Below are positions 17,028-24,793 of a stretch of 39,284 bases of DNA, one piece after another (position 1 is the first letter of the stretch; the number at the start of each line of letters is the position of its first letter). Source of the stretch: Treponema sp. GTDB taxonomy: Bacteria; Spirochaetota; Spirochaetia; Treponematales; Breznakiellaceae. The notes under the pieces are model-generated. The model ran no database searches. It saw nothing but the letters and a program-made list of their open reading frames with translations, and had not been told where the DNA came from. Both the position numbers and the translations under genes were made by a program. Location: contig JAIRKH010000036.1 of assembly GCA_031260245.1 (NCBI GenBank), forward strand, positions 1 to 39,284. The letters are read 5' to 3'.

Positions 17028-18839
17028 ATGGAAAAAAGAGACTATGCTCAAGAAATAGCGGATTGCACGGAGTTGTTACGCCTCAATCCCGACTCCGCGG
17101 ATGTGTATTTCAGACGCGGGCTTGCTTATGGCAGGAAAGGCGATGTTGATAAGTCAATAGCGGACTTTACGCGGGCCTTGAACCTTAACCCTAATCTCGT
17201 CGACGCATACGCCAACGAGGAAGTGCGCCAAAACAGGGGATACAAGCGCGTGGATCCCCAGGGACTCGCCGCCTCCCGACCTGATTCCGGGAGCGAGGAC
17301 GGAGGGGAAAGCGATTGGTCCGTCGCGGACTACACAAAGGTTCTCCGACTCCATTCCAATTATTCGGAGGACTACAACAACCGCGGCATCGCCTACGCAA
17401 ACAAAGGGGAATATGATAAGGCCGTTGCGGACTTTACGCGGGCGCTGAACCTCAACTCGCAGGACGCGCACGCGTACACGAACCGCGGCAACGTATACCG
17501 CGACAAAAAGAACTATGACAAGGCCATCGTTGATTACACCCAGGCGCTCCGAATCAACCCTCGCGACGCGGAAGTCTACCTCAACCGGGGACTCGCCTAT
17601 TACAAGAAGGGCAAGAACGACTGGGCTATCGCGGATCACACCGAAGCCTTGAACCTCAAACCGGATCTCGCGGAAGCCTACCTCAATCGGGGACTCGCCT
17701 ATTACAAGAAGGGTAGAAACGACTGGGCTATCACGGACTACACGCAGGCCTTGAACCTCAAACCGGATCTCGCTTATGCGCACCTCAACCGGGGACTCGC
17801 CTATTACAACAAAGGTAAGAACGACGGGGCCATCGCGGACTATACGCAGGCGCTGAACCTCAAGCCGGATCTCGCGGAAGCCTATTTCAACCGAGGACTC
17901 GCTTTTTACAGCAAAGGTAAAACCGATTGGGCCATCGCGGACTATACGCAGGCGCTGAACCTCAAGCCGGACTACGCTCATGCGTACTTCAATCGAGGAG
18001 TCGCCTATAGTAACAATGGTAAGACCGACTGGGCCATCGCGGATTATACACAGGCGCTGAACTTCAACCCCAGTCTTGCCCAAGCTCATTTCAATCGGGG
18101 ACTCGTCTATTACAATAAGGGTAGAAACGACTGGGCCATCGCGGACTATACGCAGGCCCTCAATCTTAACCCCAATTACGCGGAGTCCTACAACAATCGC
18201 GGTCTTGCGTACCGCGACAAAGGGGAGAACAACTGGGCTATCGTAGACTTTACCCAAGCCATACACCTCAAGCCCAATTACGCCCAAGCCTATCTCAACA
18301 GGGGCGTCGTCTATGGCAGGAAAGGGGATACCGACAGGTCCATCGCGGACTACACGCAGGCGTTGAACCTCAAACCAAACTATGTCCAAGCCTATCTTAA
18401 TCGAGGAGTAGCCTATGACAAGAAGGGGGATACCGATAAGACAATCGCGGACTACACGCAGGCGCTGAACCTCAACCCAGACTATATGCAAGCGTATTTC
18501 AATCGCGGACTCGTCTACAACAAAAGAGGAGAGAGCGACCTGGCTATTGCGGACTTCACCGCGGCGCTGAATCTCAATCCCAACTACGCGCAGGCGTATT
18601 TCAATCGCGGACTCGCCTACTGGGACAAGGGAGAAAACGACTGGGCTATCGTTGACTTCACGCAGGCTCTGCATATCAACCCCAACTACGCGGATGTGTA
18701 CTCTAATCGCGGAACCGCCTTGGGCAGGAGAGGAGATTATGCCCAGGCCCGCATGGACTGGGAAAAGGTCTTACGGTTCGATCACAGCAACGCCAACGCG
18801 ATGAATATTCTTGAAGCCCTGCGGAGAATGGGCTATTAA
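17028..18839 (+). CDS. Tandem TPR protein, about 16 repeats
   Basis: 603 residues made almost wholly of 34-residue tetratricopeptide repeats of the form NDWAIADYTQALNLKPDYAQ / AYFNRGLAYYNKG. This strong N.NRG.AY..KG pattern is typical of the TPR_1/TPR_11 proteins that act as protein-binding solenoids. No signal peptide or catalytic domain is seen, so it is probably a cytoplasmic scaffold. The second repeat breaks after VDAYAN and is followed by about 30 residues of non-TPR sequence (EEVRQNRGYKRVDPQGLAAS and on). Repeats 4-14 are also near-identical in DNA (102-bp period), which suggests recent duplication. The ATG at 17028 follows AAAGGGG with long spacing; the TTG at 17022 is an alternative start. 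The binding partner is unknown. Confidence 0.85.
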   Translation: MEKRDYAQEIADCTELLRLNPDSADVYFRRGLAYGRKGDVDKSIADFTRALNLNPNLVDAYANEEVRQNRGYKRVDPQGLAASRPDSGSEDGGESDWSVADYTKVLRLHSNYSEDYNNRGIAYANKGEYDKAVADFTRALNLNSQDAHAYTNRGNVYRDKKNYDKAIVDYTQALRINPRDAEVYLNRGLAYYKKGKNDWAIADHTEALNLKPDLAEAYLNRGLAYYKKGRNDWAITDYTQALNLKPDLAYAHLNRGLAYYNKGKNDGAIADYTQALNLKPDLAEAYFNRGLAFYSKGKTDWAIADYTQALNLKPDYAHAYFNRGVAYSNNGKTDWAIADYTQALNFNPSLAQAHFNRGLVYYNKGRNDWAIADYTQALNLNPNYAESYNNRGLAYRDKGENNWAIVDFTQAIHLKPNYAQAYLNRGVVYGRKGDTDRSIADYTQALNLKPNYVQAYLNRGVAYDKKGDTDKTIADYTQALNLNPDYMQAYFNRGLVYNKRGESDLAIADFTAALNLNPNYAQAYFNRGLAYWDKGENDWAIVDFTQALHINPNYADVYSNRGTALGRRGDYAQARMDWEKVLRFDHSNANAMNILEALRRMGY

Positions 18840-18866
18840 CGCAACTATGCGAGGTCTGTCCTCATT

Positions 18867-18890
18867 AGGGGGGCGCGGCGAGGGTTGACG
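18867..18890 (+). repeat. Direct repeat, left copy, flanking the decayed toxin-antitoxin module
   Basis: AGGGGGGCGCGGCGAGGG followed by TTGACG. It recurs at 19311-19335 with one inserted A. The two copies enclose the toxin and antitoxin remnants. Confidence 0.75.
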
Positions 18891-18907
18891 GCGGAAGAGG
18901 CAGGAGT

Positions 18908-19030
18908 ATGGAGCCTAATATCATATATGTTCCCTCAGCCTTCAAGCATGGGGTAAGCGATGAACAAACCGTAAAAGTATTTCACGCCATGAAATGCCGT
19001 AGTATTTTTTATTACTTGTTGAACCGGTAG
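18908..19030 (+). pseudogene. Internally deleted toxin gene (BrnT-like)
   Basis: A 40-codon frame reads MEPNIIYVPSAFKHGVSDE, then jumps to QTVKVFHAMKCRSIFYYLLN. The first part looks like the start and the second like the end of a roughly 90-residue toxin of the BrnT type, so about 50 internal codons seem to be missing without loss of frame. It ends 10 bases before the antitoxin-like gene, the usual toxin-first order of BrnT/BrnA modules. The family assignment rests on remembered similarity and is moderate. Confidence 0.5.
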
Positions 19031-19040
19031 GAGGAGACCA

Positions 19041-19279
19041 ATGTTTGATAATGACATGACCGACGAAGAATACGACGCGATGGACGAGTATTATACCAAT
19101 AACCCGCCCAAAGTGAACCTCGCAAAACGCGGCGGCGTTTTCACGCGCCAACGGGAATTAATGGAGCGCTGGATCAGGTTTCCACCGACTACATCAGGAC
19201 GAAGTCCGAAGCCGATCGCAAAACGCCCGTTCAAATCATCGGCGAAATGGTACGAGAGCGTATAGCGGCCGGGGGGTAG
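19041..19279 (+). pseudogene. Frameshifted antitoxin gene of the same module
   Basis: An excellent AGGAGG site precedes MFDNDMTDEEYDAMDEYYTN, an acidic start usual for this kind of antitoxin. At about 19161-19168 the frame is lost. A single base missing between ATGGA and GCGCTGG would restore ALDQVSTDYIRTKSEA...TPVQIIGEMVRERIAA and a stop at 19277-19279. That restored tail looks like a ribbon-helix-helix type DNA-binding end. Read as it stands, the frame ends at 19265 with an unrelated, basic tail. With the deleted toxin upstream, this looks like real decay, although a sequencing error cannot be excluded. Confidence 0.7.
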
Positions 19280-19310
19280 CGAAAGACGCCGCTTGCGACG
19301 GCTGTAGCGT

Positions 19311-19335
19311 AGGGGGGCGCGGCGAGGGATTGACG
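19311..19335 (+). repeat. Direct repeat, right copy
   Basis: AGGGGGGCGCGGCGAGGG followed by ATTGACG, the partner of 18867-18890. Confidence 0.75.
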
Positions 19336-19372
19336 ATGAGCCGACCGCGTTTAGGGAAAACGCGCCCCCCCT
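19311..19372. repeat. Inverted repeat / large stem-loop
   Basis: AGGGGGGCGCG (19311-19321) can pair with CGCGCCCCCCCT (19361-19372) around a 39-base loop. It starts inside the right direct repeat. It could be a terminal structure of a small element or a transcription barrier before efp. There is no T run. Confidence 0.5.
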
Positions 19373-19398
19373 GATATGCAGAGCCTGTGAAATCTGTG

Positions 19399-19427
19399 TG
19401 GACAAGGACAAGTTTTTGTGTTATATT
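19399..19427 (+). promoter_or_regulatory. Promoter of efp
   Basis: TGGACA (19399-19404), 17 bases, TATATT (19422-19427). The leader is about 24 bases with AAGGAG 5 bases before the ATG. Confidence 0.6.
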
Positions 19428-19457
19428 CAATAGAAGCAAATTTTTCAAGGAGTTGTT

Positions 19458-20018
19458 ATGATTCGTGGAGGAGATATTGTAAAAGGTACCTGTTTATTGC
19501 AGAAGGGCCATCCGTTTCTGGTCGTTGAAAGAGAATTCCACAATCCGGGTAAAGGTACCGCTATCGCCCGCGTCAAGATGAAGAGTATAAGGGACGGCTC
19601 GGTACTTACGCTCACCGTTCCGACGCAACAAGAAGTCGAGGACGCCGCGGTTGAAGTACATTCTGGCCAGTACCAGTACGCGGATACGGATTTCTATCAC
19701 TTCATGGATAACGAAACCTATGAGCAGTACGAAATTCCAATAGCGGAAATGGCGGAGAAGAAATGCTATCTTCAGGAAAACAAGGTCTACGAACTCACTA
19801 TCTGGGAAGGTTCTGTGATCGACGTCGCAATTCCCTATAAGGTGGTTTTTACGGTCGCGGAGAGCGAAAATTACGTCCGGGGCGACACGGTCTCAGGCGC
19901 GACAAAGCCCGTCGTTACGGAAACGGGTCTCACCGTGCGTGTGCCTCTTTTTATTAAACAGGGAGAGAAAATCCTCGTCAACACCGAAACGAATGAATAT
20001 GTCGAGCGGGTAAATTAG
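19458..20018 (+). CDS. efp: Elongation factor P
   Basis: 186 residues, the normal length. EF-P binds between the P and E sites of the ribosome and relieves stalling at polyproline stretches. Domain I (MIRGGDIVKGTCLLQKGHPF) has the loop NPGKGTAIARVKM, whose tip Lys32 is the residue modified in many bacteria (beta-lysylation in E. coli). Domains II and III follow, ending in the typical RVPLFIKQGEKILVNTETNEYVERV. AAGGAG precedes the ATG. It is a single gene with its own promoter and a stem-loop after the stop. Confidence 0.96.
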   Translation: MIRGGDIVKGTCLLQKGHPFLVVEREFHNPGKGTAIARVKMKSIRDGSVLTLTVPTQQEVEDAAVEVHSGQYQYADTDFYHFMDNETYEQYEIPIAEMAEKKCYLQENKVYELTIWEGSVIDVAIPYKVVFTVAESENYVRGDTVSGATKPVVTETGLTVRVPLFIKQGEKILVNTETNEYVERVN

Positions 20019-20022
20019 TATC

Positions 20023-20064
20023 CTTGTCGAAAGCCCATGAGCGACGGACCGGGTTTTCGACAAG
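20023..20064 (+). terminator. Stem-loop after efp
   Basis: CTTGTCGAAAGCCC and GGGTTTTCGACAAG form a stem of about 13 bp around 14 bases, followed by CCTTTCTCTT. The T run is weak but the position, 5 bases past the efp stop, fits a terminator. Confidence 0.6.
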
Positions 20065-20094
20065 CCTTTCTCTTGGCCGTTAAGCCGTGAAGTT

Positions 20095-23000
20095 ATGGAC
20101 ATGATAGAGAAAACACAGAGAAACAAGCGAATCGCCGTTCTCCCGTCCCTTGTTAGTATTTTTGTTGTCCTAATGGGAGCTTTTCAGCTCCTTGACGCTA
20201 TACTCTCTTACCAAACAGACGAATTATCCATGTCCGCATTGTTTCTTGATGTGTTCTTTTCAGCCTTATTTTTGCTTATCTTGCTCGTTGTTTTCATAAA
20301 CGTTTCCCACGCCTCCTCAAAGGCTTTTGTCGTTCCTTTGCTGTTATTCTGTTTCTTTACGACTCAATCGATCTTTGTCGGCGGTTTCCCCTATTTCTAT
20401 ACCGTATGTTTCTGTATAGCCATGACGAGCGCGTTATATTACCATCTCGGCTCTTTTTTGCTCTACCTTGCGTTTTCTTACGCGGTGGTTCTGGCTCTCC
20501 TCGCAATGGATATTCCTCTTGCGGGCGCGGTTTCTTTCAAGATAACGGTTTGGGGTTTCTCGACTTATGCGGTAAGCTCCATGCTTCTCTATATTATCGT
20601 CAAATGGGGCGCAAAAACCAATGCGCGCCAGCGCGATTACCTCTTGACTCTCCTGAAAAGTCCTCACACCTCGACCGTACTGTTGGATAAATTCTACAGG
20701 GTCTACTATATCAGCGCCGCAATGGCCAAGTATTTCAAAATCAAAACGCCGGACCTGATTATCGGAATGCCTGTAATCGACGTTGTGAATTCCCTGCAAA
20801 TCAAGCGACTGTTGGCCGAAATGATAAGCGAACGATATGTGGGTACGGAGAATTCTTTTGAAACGATATGGGAACTGGATATGGAGGACGGGCGCCCCGA
20901 ATTCAGCGGACCGGAGAAACGCTACCTCCAGGTTTTCTGCGACGAACTGCCTGACCGCGGCTCCGGTAGGCTCTTGGGTATGAGCGACATAACGCCTATT
21001 ATGCAGGCGAAAATCGCCGCAGAGCGCGCGGACATGGCGAAAAATACCTTCCTTGCAAAAACAAGCCACGAAATCAGAACTCCCATGAACGCCATCATGG
21101 GCATGGTAGAACTCATCCTCCAAAAGGATACTGAAATGGACGTCCACGAGAACGCATTGTATATAAAACAGGCGGGCTTAAATCTCATATCTATCATTAA
21201 CGATATTCTGGACTTCTCCAAGGTAGAATCCGGGAAAATGGAGCTGGAGGAAGACGATTATCTGTTCGCGTCTTTTATCCACGATACGGTAAATATCATG
21301 CGAGTGCGCCTCATCGACAAGCCTGTGCTTTTCCTCACGGATATTGATAGTAAACTGCCCAAGCGTTTGCGTGGCGACGTGGTACGGGTGCGTCAGATTC
21401 TGCTCAACATACTGGGAAACTCGGTGAAATTCACCGAGCAAGGCTTCATCTCCCTCGCGGTCGTCGGGACATTGGAAGACGAAACTCATATCAGGTTGAA
21501 GTTTACGGCGTCAGATACCGGTATAGGTATAAGGGCTGAGGATATGCATAAGTTGTTCACGGATTTCGTGCAGTTGGACCCGTCCAGAAGCGCCAACAAT
21601 GAGGGAACCGGGCTTGGACTTATCGTGTCTCGCAAGATTTGCTACCTCATGAACGGGGATATCTCCGTCGAGTCCGAGTACGGGAAGGGTTCCACATTCA
21701 CCATAGAACTTGTACAGGAAGTCCGAGACCCCGAACCTTTCGCCTATGTCGCGTCCGAAGAACAGAAACGTATCCTCATTTACGCAAAAAGGCGGGTCTA
21801 CGCGGATTCTGTCGCTTGTTCCATCGCGAATCTGGGAACCATGTCAAAAATCGTTTCAGACTCCGAACAGTTCGTTGCCGCGCTTGAAACCGACGTCTAT
21901 GATTTTATCTTCATAGAGTCTTTCCTGTTTCTGGAGGCGTATAAAATCGCTCAAGAAAGGGGCTCTCAAGCGACTTTCGTCATTCTGAAAGATTTGAACG
22001 AAACTTCTCTGTATCCGAATATTTCTACCATAACGATGCCCGCGTCTGTGTTGTCAATTGCGAATATTCTGAACGGCGAGGGGGAAAATGGTTTCATTGA
22101 GGATGGAATGCAAAATCTCCGTTTCATAGCTCCATCCGCCCGCGTTCTCGTGGTCGACGATGTGGCCACAAATCTCAAGGTCGCTAAAGGGCTTATGTCT
22201 TCTTATCATCTACAGATTGAATGTGTTCTCTCCGGCATAGACGCGGTGCGCGCGATACGAGAAAGCGCGCGTTCTGTGGAAAAGCGTTTCGACATCGTGT
22301 TCATGGACCACATGATGCCCGGTATGGACGGTATAGAAGCGTTGAAGGCGATACGCGCGATGGGAAACGACGAGTATTTTCAGAGTGTACCCGTCGTCAT
22401 GCTCACCGCAAACGCGGTCATGGGTATGAAGGATATGTTTCTAGCAAACGGGTTCAACGACTACATTTCCAAGCCTATTGATATTGCGCGGCTCGACGAA
22501 ATTCTAGCGCGGTGGATTCCGTCGGTGAAAAAGCAGAAAATGGATAATATTCCCACGCCGTATGAGGAAACGGACTCTTTCAGTATCGAGGGTATTGACG
22601 CGCAAAAGGGGCTTAATATGGCGGGCGGCTCGATGAAAGTCTATAAGGAGATTCTTGCTACATACGTGAAGGACGTGAATAATAGACTCCCTATGCTCTA
22701 CGCTTTCGGGCAGTCTATAAAGACGGCGACTCCGGATGAAAAATCTTTGTCCTTGTTCGTCACTCATGTTCATGCTCTCAAGAGCGCGTCCGCTGGTATC
22801 GGCGCGCTTGCCCTTTCGTCTGAAGCTTTAGCCTTGGAAACGGCGGGTCGAAACGTGGACACCCCTACTATTAGACAGAATTTAAACGCGTTCTGCGAGA
22901 ACTTATCGAGTTTGATCGATAGAATCGAATCCGTTATGCCGAAACCGGACGAGGACGACGGGGAAGCCGTCGCCGAAGACGACAAGAAGGAGTTTTTCAG

Positions 23001-23175
23001 TCTGAAGGAAGCCTTACAGAACGAAAATATCGGGGTCATAGACAGTATCTTTGACGCGATAACGCGGCGACGTTGGGGATCGAATATACAAAAGCGGCTT
23101 TCTCTTATCGGCGACAGTATACTGTTGTCGGAATTCGACGAAGCAGTGAAGATACTGGACGAATTAATCGGATAG
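20095..23175 (+). CDS. Hybrid sensor histidine kinase with REC and HPt domains
   Basis: 1026 residues. About six membrane helices (15-175) and a PAS-like region (about 185-305) lead to the dimerisation/phosphoacceptor helix with His325 (KTSHEIRTPMNA). The ATPase domain shows the N box (GNSVKFT), DTGIGI and GTGLGL. Residues about 555-660 look like a degenerate receiver without the acidic pocket. A true receiver follows (RVLVVDDVATN, acceptor Asp738 in FMDHMMPGMDG, Lys793), then an HPt domain with His893 (HVHALKSASAGIGA). This is the BarA/ArcB type of phosphorelay. No DNA-binding response regulator is nearby, so the output partner and the signal are unknown. The ATG at 20095 has only a weak ribosome site (GTGAAG); M3 is an alternative. 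Confidence 0.93.
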   Translation: MDMIEKTQRNKRIAVLPSLVSIFVVLMGAFQLLDAILSYQTDELSMSALFLDVFFSALFLLILLVVFINVSHASSKAFVVPLLLFCFFTTQSIFVGGFPYFYTVCFCIAMTSALYYHLGSFLLYLAFSYAVVLALLAMDIPLAGAVSFKITVWGFSTYAVSSMLLYIIVKWGAKTNARQRDYLLTLLKSPHTSTVLLDKFYRVYYISAAMAKYFKIKTPDLIIGMPVIDVVNSLQIKRLLAEMISERYVGTENSFETIWELDMEDGRPEFSGPEKRYLQVFCDELPDRGSGRLLGMSDITPIMQAKIAAERADMAKNTFLAKTSHEIRTPMNAIMGMVELILQKDTEMDVHENALYIKQAGLNLISIINDILDFSKVESGKMELEEDDYLFASFIHDTVNIMRVRLIDKPVLFLTDIDSKLPKRLRGDVVRVRQILLNILGNSVKFTEQGFISLAVVGTLEDETHIRLKFTASDTGIGIRAEDMHKLFTDFVQLDPSRSANNEGTGLGLIVSRKICYLMNGDISVESEYGKGSTFTIELVQEVRDPEPFAYVASEEQKRILIYAKRRVYADSVACSIANLGTMSKIVSDSEQFVAALETDVYDFIFIESFLFLEAYKIAQERGSQATFVILKDLNETSLYPNISTITMPASVLSIANILNGEGENGFIEDGMQNLRFIAPSARVLVVDDVATNLKVAKGLMSSYHLQIECVLSGIDAVRAIRESARSVEKRFDIVFMDHMMPGMDGIEALKAIRAMGNDEYFQSVPVVMLTANAVMGMKDMFLANGFNDYISKPIDIARLDEILARWIPSVKKQKMDNIPTPYEETDSFSIEGIDAQKGLNMAGGSMKVYKEILATYVKDVNNRLPMLYAFGQSIKTATPDEKSLSLFVTHVHALKSASAGIGALALSSEALALETAGRNVDTPTIRQNLNAFCENLSSLIDRIESVMPKPDEDDGEAVAEDDKKEFFSLKEALQNENIGVIDSIFDAITRRRWGSNIQKRLSLIGDSILLSEFDEAVKILDELIG

Positions 23176-23208
23176 GAGGTATCGCGGTAGTCCGCCGCAA
23201 GAGACAAG

Positions 23209-23718
23209 ATGCGTTACATAGAAGGAACGAAGGTTCTGAATGAACAAAGAGCCGCGGCGCGGCGAGAGGACGTCGGAGCTACATTGGCTGAGCTGGAAGA
23301 AGACTACAACCGATGTTACGCGGTTGTGCGGAAGACGTTTGACTATTTGGAAAAATTGGGACTGCGGGAATTCAACCAGATTTCTACATATAAGTGGAGT
23401 TTTGACAAGGACTCGCGGGGTTACGGTTATGTGTGCGTCCGGTTTGGCAGTAGCCTCTTGAAAAAAAGCTTGGTTAAACGGAGCGGCGCGCTCAAAGAAG
23501 AAGACCTTTACAAGTGGATTGAGAACAAGGACATGGTTATCGCCGCTCTCGACGAAGCCTATCAATATATTGACGACAAACTCGCCAAGCTCAAGCTTGA
23601 AATGGGCGAAATGAAGGAACAGCTCGCAAAATACGAGGAGCGGGCGTCAGACGCTGGCGATCAGTTAGACGAAGCCGATAAGGTTCTGTCTGGACAGAAC
23701 TCTAGCCTCGTTTCTTGA
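23209..23718 (+). CDS. Small coiled-coil protein, unknown function
   Basis: 169 residues, not recognised. It is largely helical and charged; the last 50 residues (DDKLAKLKLEMGEMKEQLAK) have clear heptads, while the middle (YKWSFDKDSRGYGYVCVRFG) looks globular. No signal peptide. It starts 33 bases after the kinase stop on the same strand and may be co-transcribed with it, so a role in the same pathway is possible but unproven. A good AGGAGG lies about 30 bases upstream of the ATG, too far for this start, and no start codon lies at the right distance from it. Its 3' end overlaps the FemAB gene tail to tail by 17 bases. Confidence 0.65.
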   Translation: MRYIEGTKVLNEQRAAARREDVGATLAELEEDYNRCYAVVRKTFDYLEKLGLREFNQISTYKWSFDKDSRGYGYVCVRFGSSLLKKSLVKRSGALKEEDLYKWIENKDMVIAALDEAYQYIDDKLAKLKLEMGEMKEQLAKYEERASDAGDQLDEADKVLSGQNSSLVS

Positions 23719-24781
23719 GGCTGCGCAGTTTTTTGCGGAGAGATTCCGCCGTTGTGAAGAGCGTCTTTGCAAGCGGGTGGTACGCATAGTCCCAACTTCC
23801 GGGACGGTGAATCACCCGCCCGCCAAAACCAGTTTTGAATTGGTAAAGCCCTGCCATTGGGTGGCTTGAGTCTTCTGACGGAGGTATACCGAAGAGGTCG
23901 TAGACCGCGCATCCCTTTGCCTTCGCGTCGGTCATAGCTTTCCATTGGACCAGGTAGGGCGCCATGAGGTTCCGCTTGTTGTCCGAAGAAGCGCCGTAGA
24001 GATAAACCGCGTTTCCGCCGCGCAAGAGAACGACCGCGCCGGCTAAGACTTCCCCTTCATGTTCCGCGAGATAGAGCGCGGTTTCTTGTCCGCCCTGCGG
24101 ATAGTCGCGGCAATGCGAAAAAAGCATCTCGTAATAACCGATGTTGTGGATGGCGATGCCGTCTCTTTTCGCCGTCTCTTTGAGAATCTTGTAAAATTTG
24201 GGGAGTTCATTCGCGTCAGCCTGCCGCACTGTTACGCCTTTCTTGACCGCAAGTCTGACGTTATAGCGCCATTTGCTCTTCATACGGGCTAATATGTCGG
24301 ATTCCTCAGGAATAATATCAATGAGAACCGTGTCCGGCGGCTGAATATCCGCGCCCGCCCGTGAAAACGGCTTTAGTATACGAGGAGTTTGTGGGAAAGG
24401 CACTGTCGATTTATTCCGCGGAGCGTCTTCTGTAAACCACGGCGGGTCAAAGCGAACGAACGCGGTGTCTTTCGGGAGAAAGTTCTTGAGCGAGCGAGCT
24501 ATGGATACGAGCGCTTGATTACGCGCAACGTCGTCGGGCGGAAAGCCCGCGGGCAATTCTGGACCCCAGGGGACGTAAGCAAAAGAAATCCAGGGGCCGA
24601 GCCGACGTCTGATGACCATGAGAGGCGTTTGTTTCAACTCGCCCCAATCAACCAGAAACCCTCGCGCGTTCCATCCGAACCGCGCCTTGAAACTGCCCCA
24701 GAACCCGGATTGTAAAAAAGAAGCCGCGTCGTTGCACTGTGAAAGGTCGCTTGGGGTTATTTTGGGGTCAATGATTGTCAT
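23702..24781 (-). CDS. FemAB-like aminoacyltransferase
   Basis: 359 residues with the two-lobed GNAT fold of the FemABX family. It begins with a FLQSGFWGSFKARFGWNARG motif typical of these proteins; the second lobe has MKSKWRYNVRLAVKKGV, then GAVVLLRGGNAVYLYGASS and the C-terminal YDLFGIPPSE...GLYQFKTGFGG. Family members transfer amino acids from aminoacyl-tRNA to peptidoglycan precursors; in spirochaetes the acceptor is not well defined. AAGGAG is 8 bases before the ATG. It follows the ABC ATPase gene by 12 bases and is probably co-transcribed with it, although the two functions show no obvious link. Confidence 0.85.
   Translation of the reverse strand: MTIIDPKITPSDLSQCNDAASFLQSGFWGSFKARFGWNARGFLVDWGELKQTPLMVIRRRLGPWISFAYVPWGPELPAGFPPDDVARNQALVSIARSLKNFLPKDTAFVRFDPPWFTEDAPRNKSTVPFPQTPRILKPFSRAGADIQPPDTVLIDIIPEESDILARMKSKWRYNVRLAVKKGVTVRQADANELPKFYKILKETAKRDGIAIHNIGYYEMLFSHCRDYPQGGQETALYLAEHEGEVLAGAVVLLRGGNAVYLYGASSDNKRNLMAPYLVQWKAMTDAKAKGCAVYDLFGIPPSEDSSHPMAGLYQFKTGFGGRVIHRPGSWDYAYHPLAKTLFTTAESLRKKLRSLKKRG
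23703..23735 (+). terminator. Terminator at the convergent 3' ends
   Basis: AGCCTC-GTTTCTT-GAGGCT followed by GCGCAG and TTTTTT. The stem lies inside the 17-base overlap of the two convergent genes and could stop transcription from the plus strand. Confidence 0.5.
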
Positions 24782-24793
24782 ACTTTTCTCCTT

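Noticed and set aside
17154-18674. Antisense open frame of 506 codons across the TPR gene
   Set aside because: It mirrors the repeat with a 34-residue period and is open only because of the codon bias of the TPR repeats; no ribosome site or family.
17520-18700. Regular repeats that could suggest a CRISPR array
   Set aside because: The period is 102 bp, the units are coding and encode TPRs, with no unique spacers.
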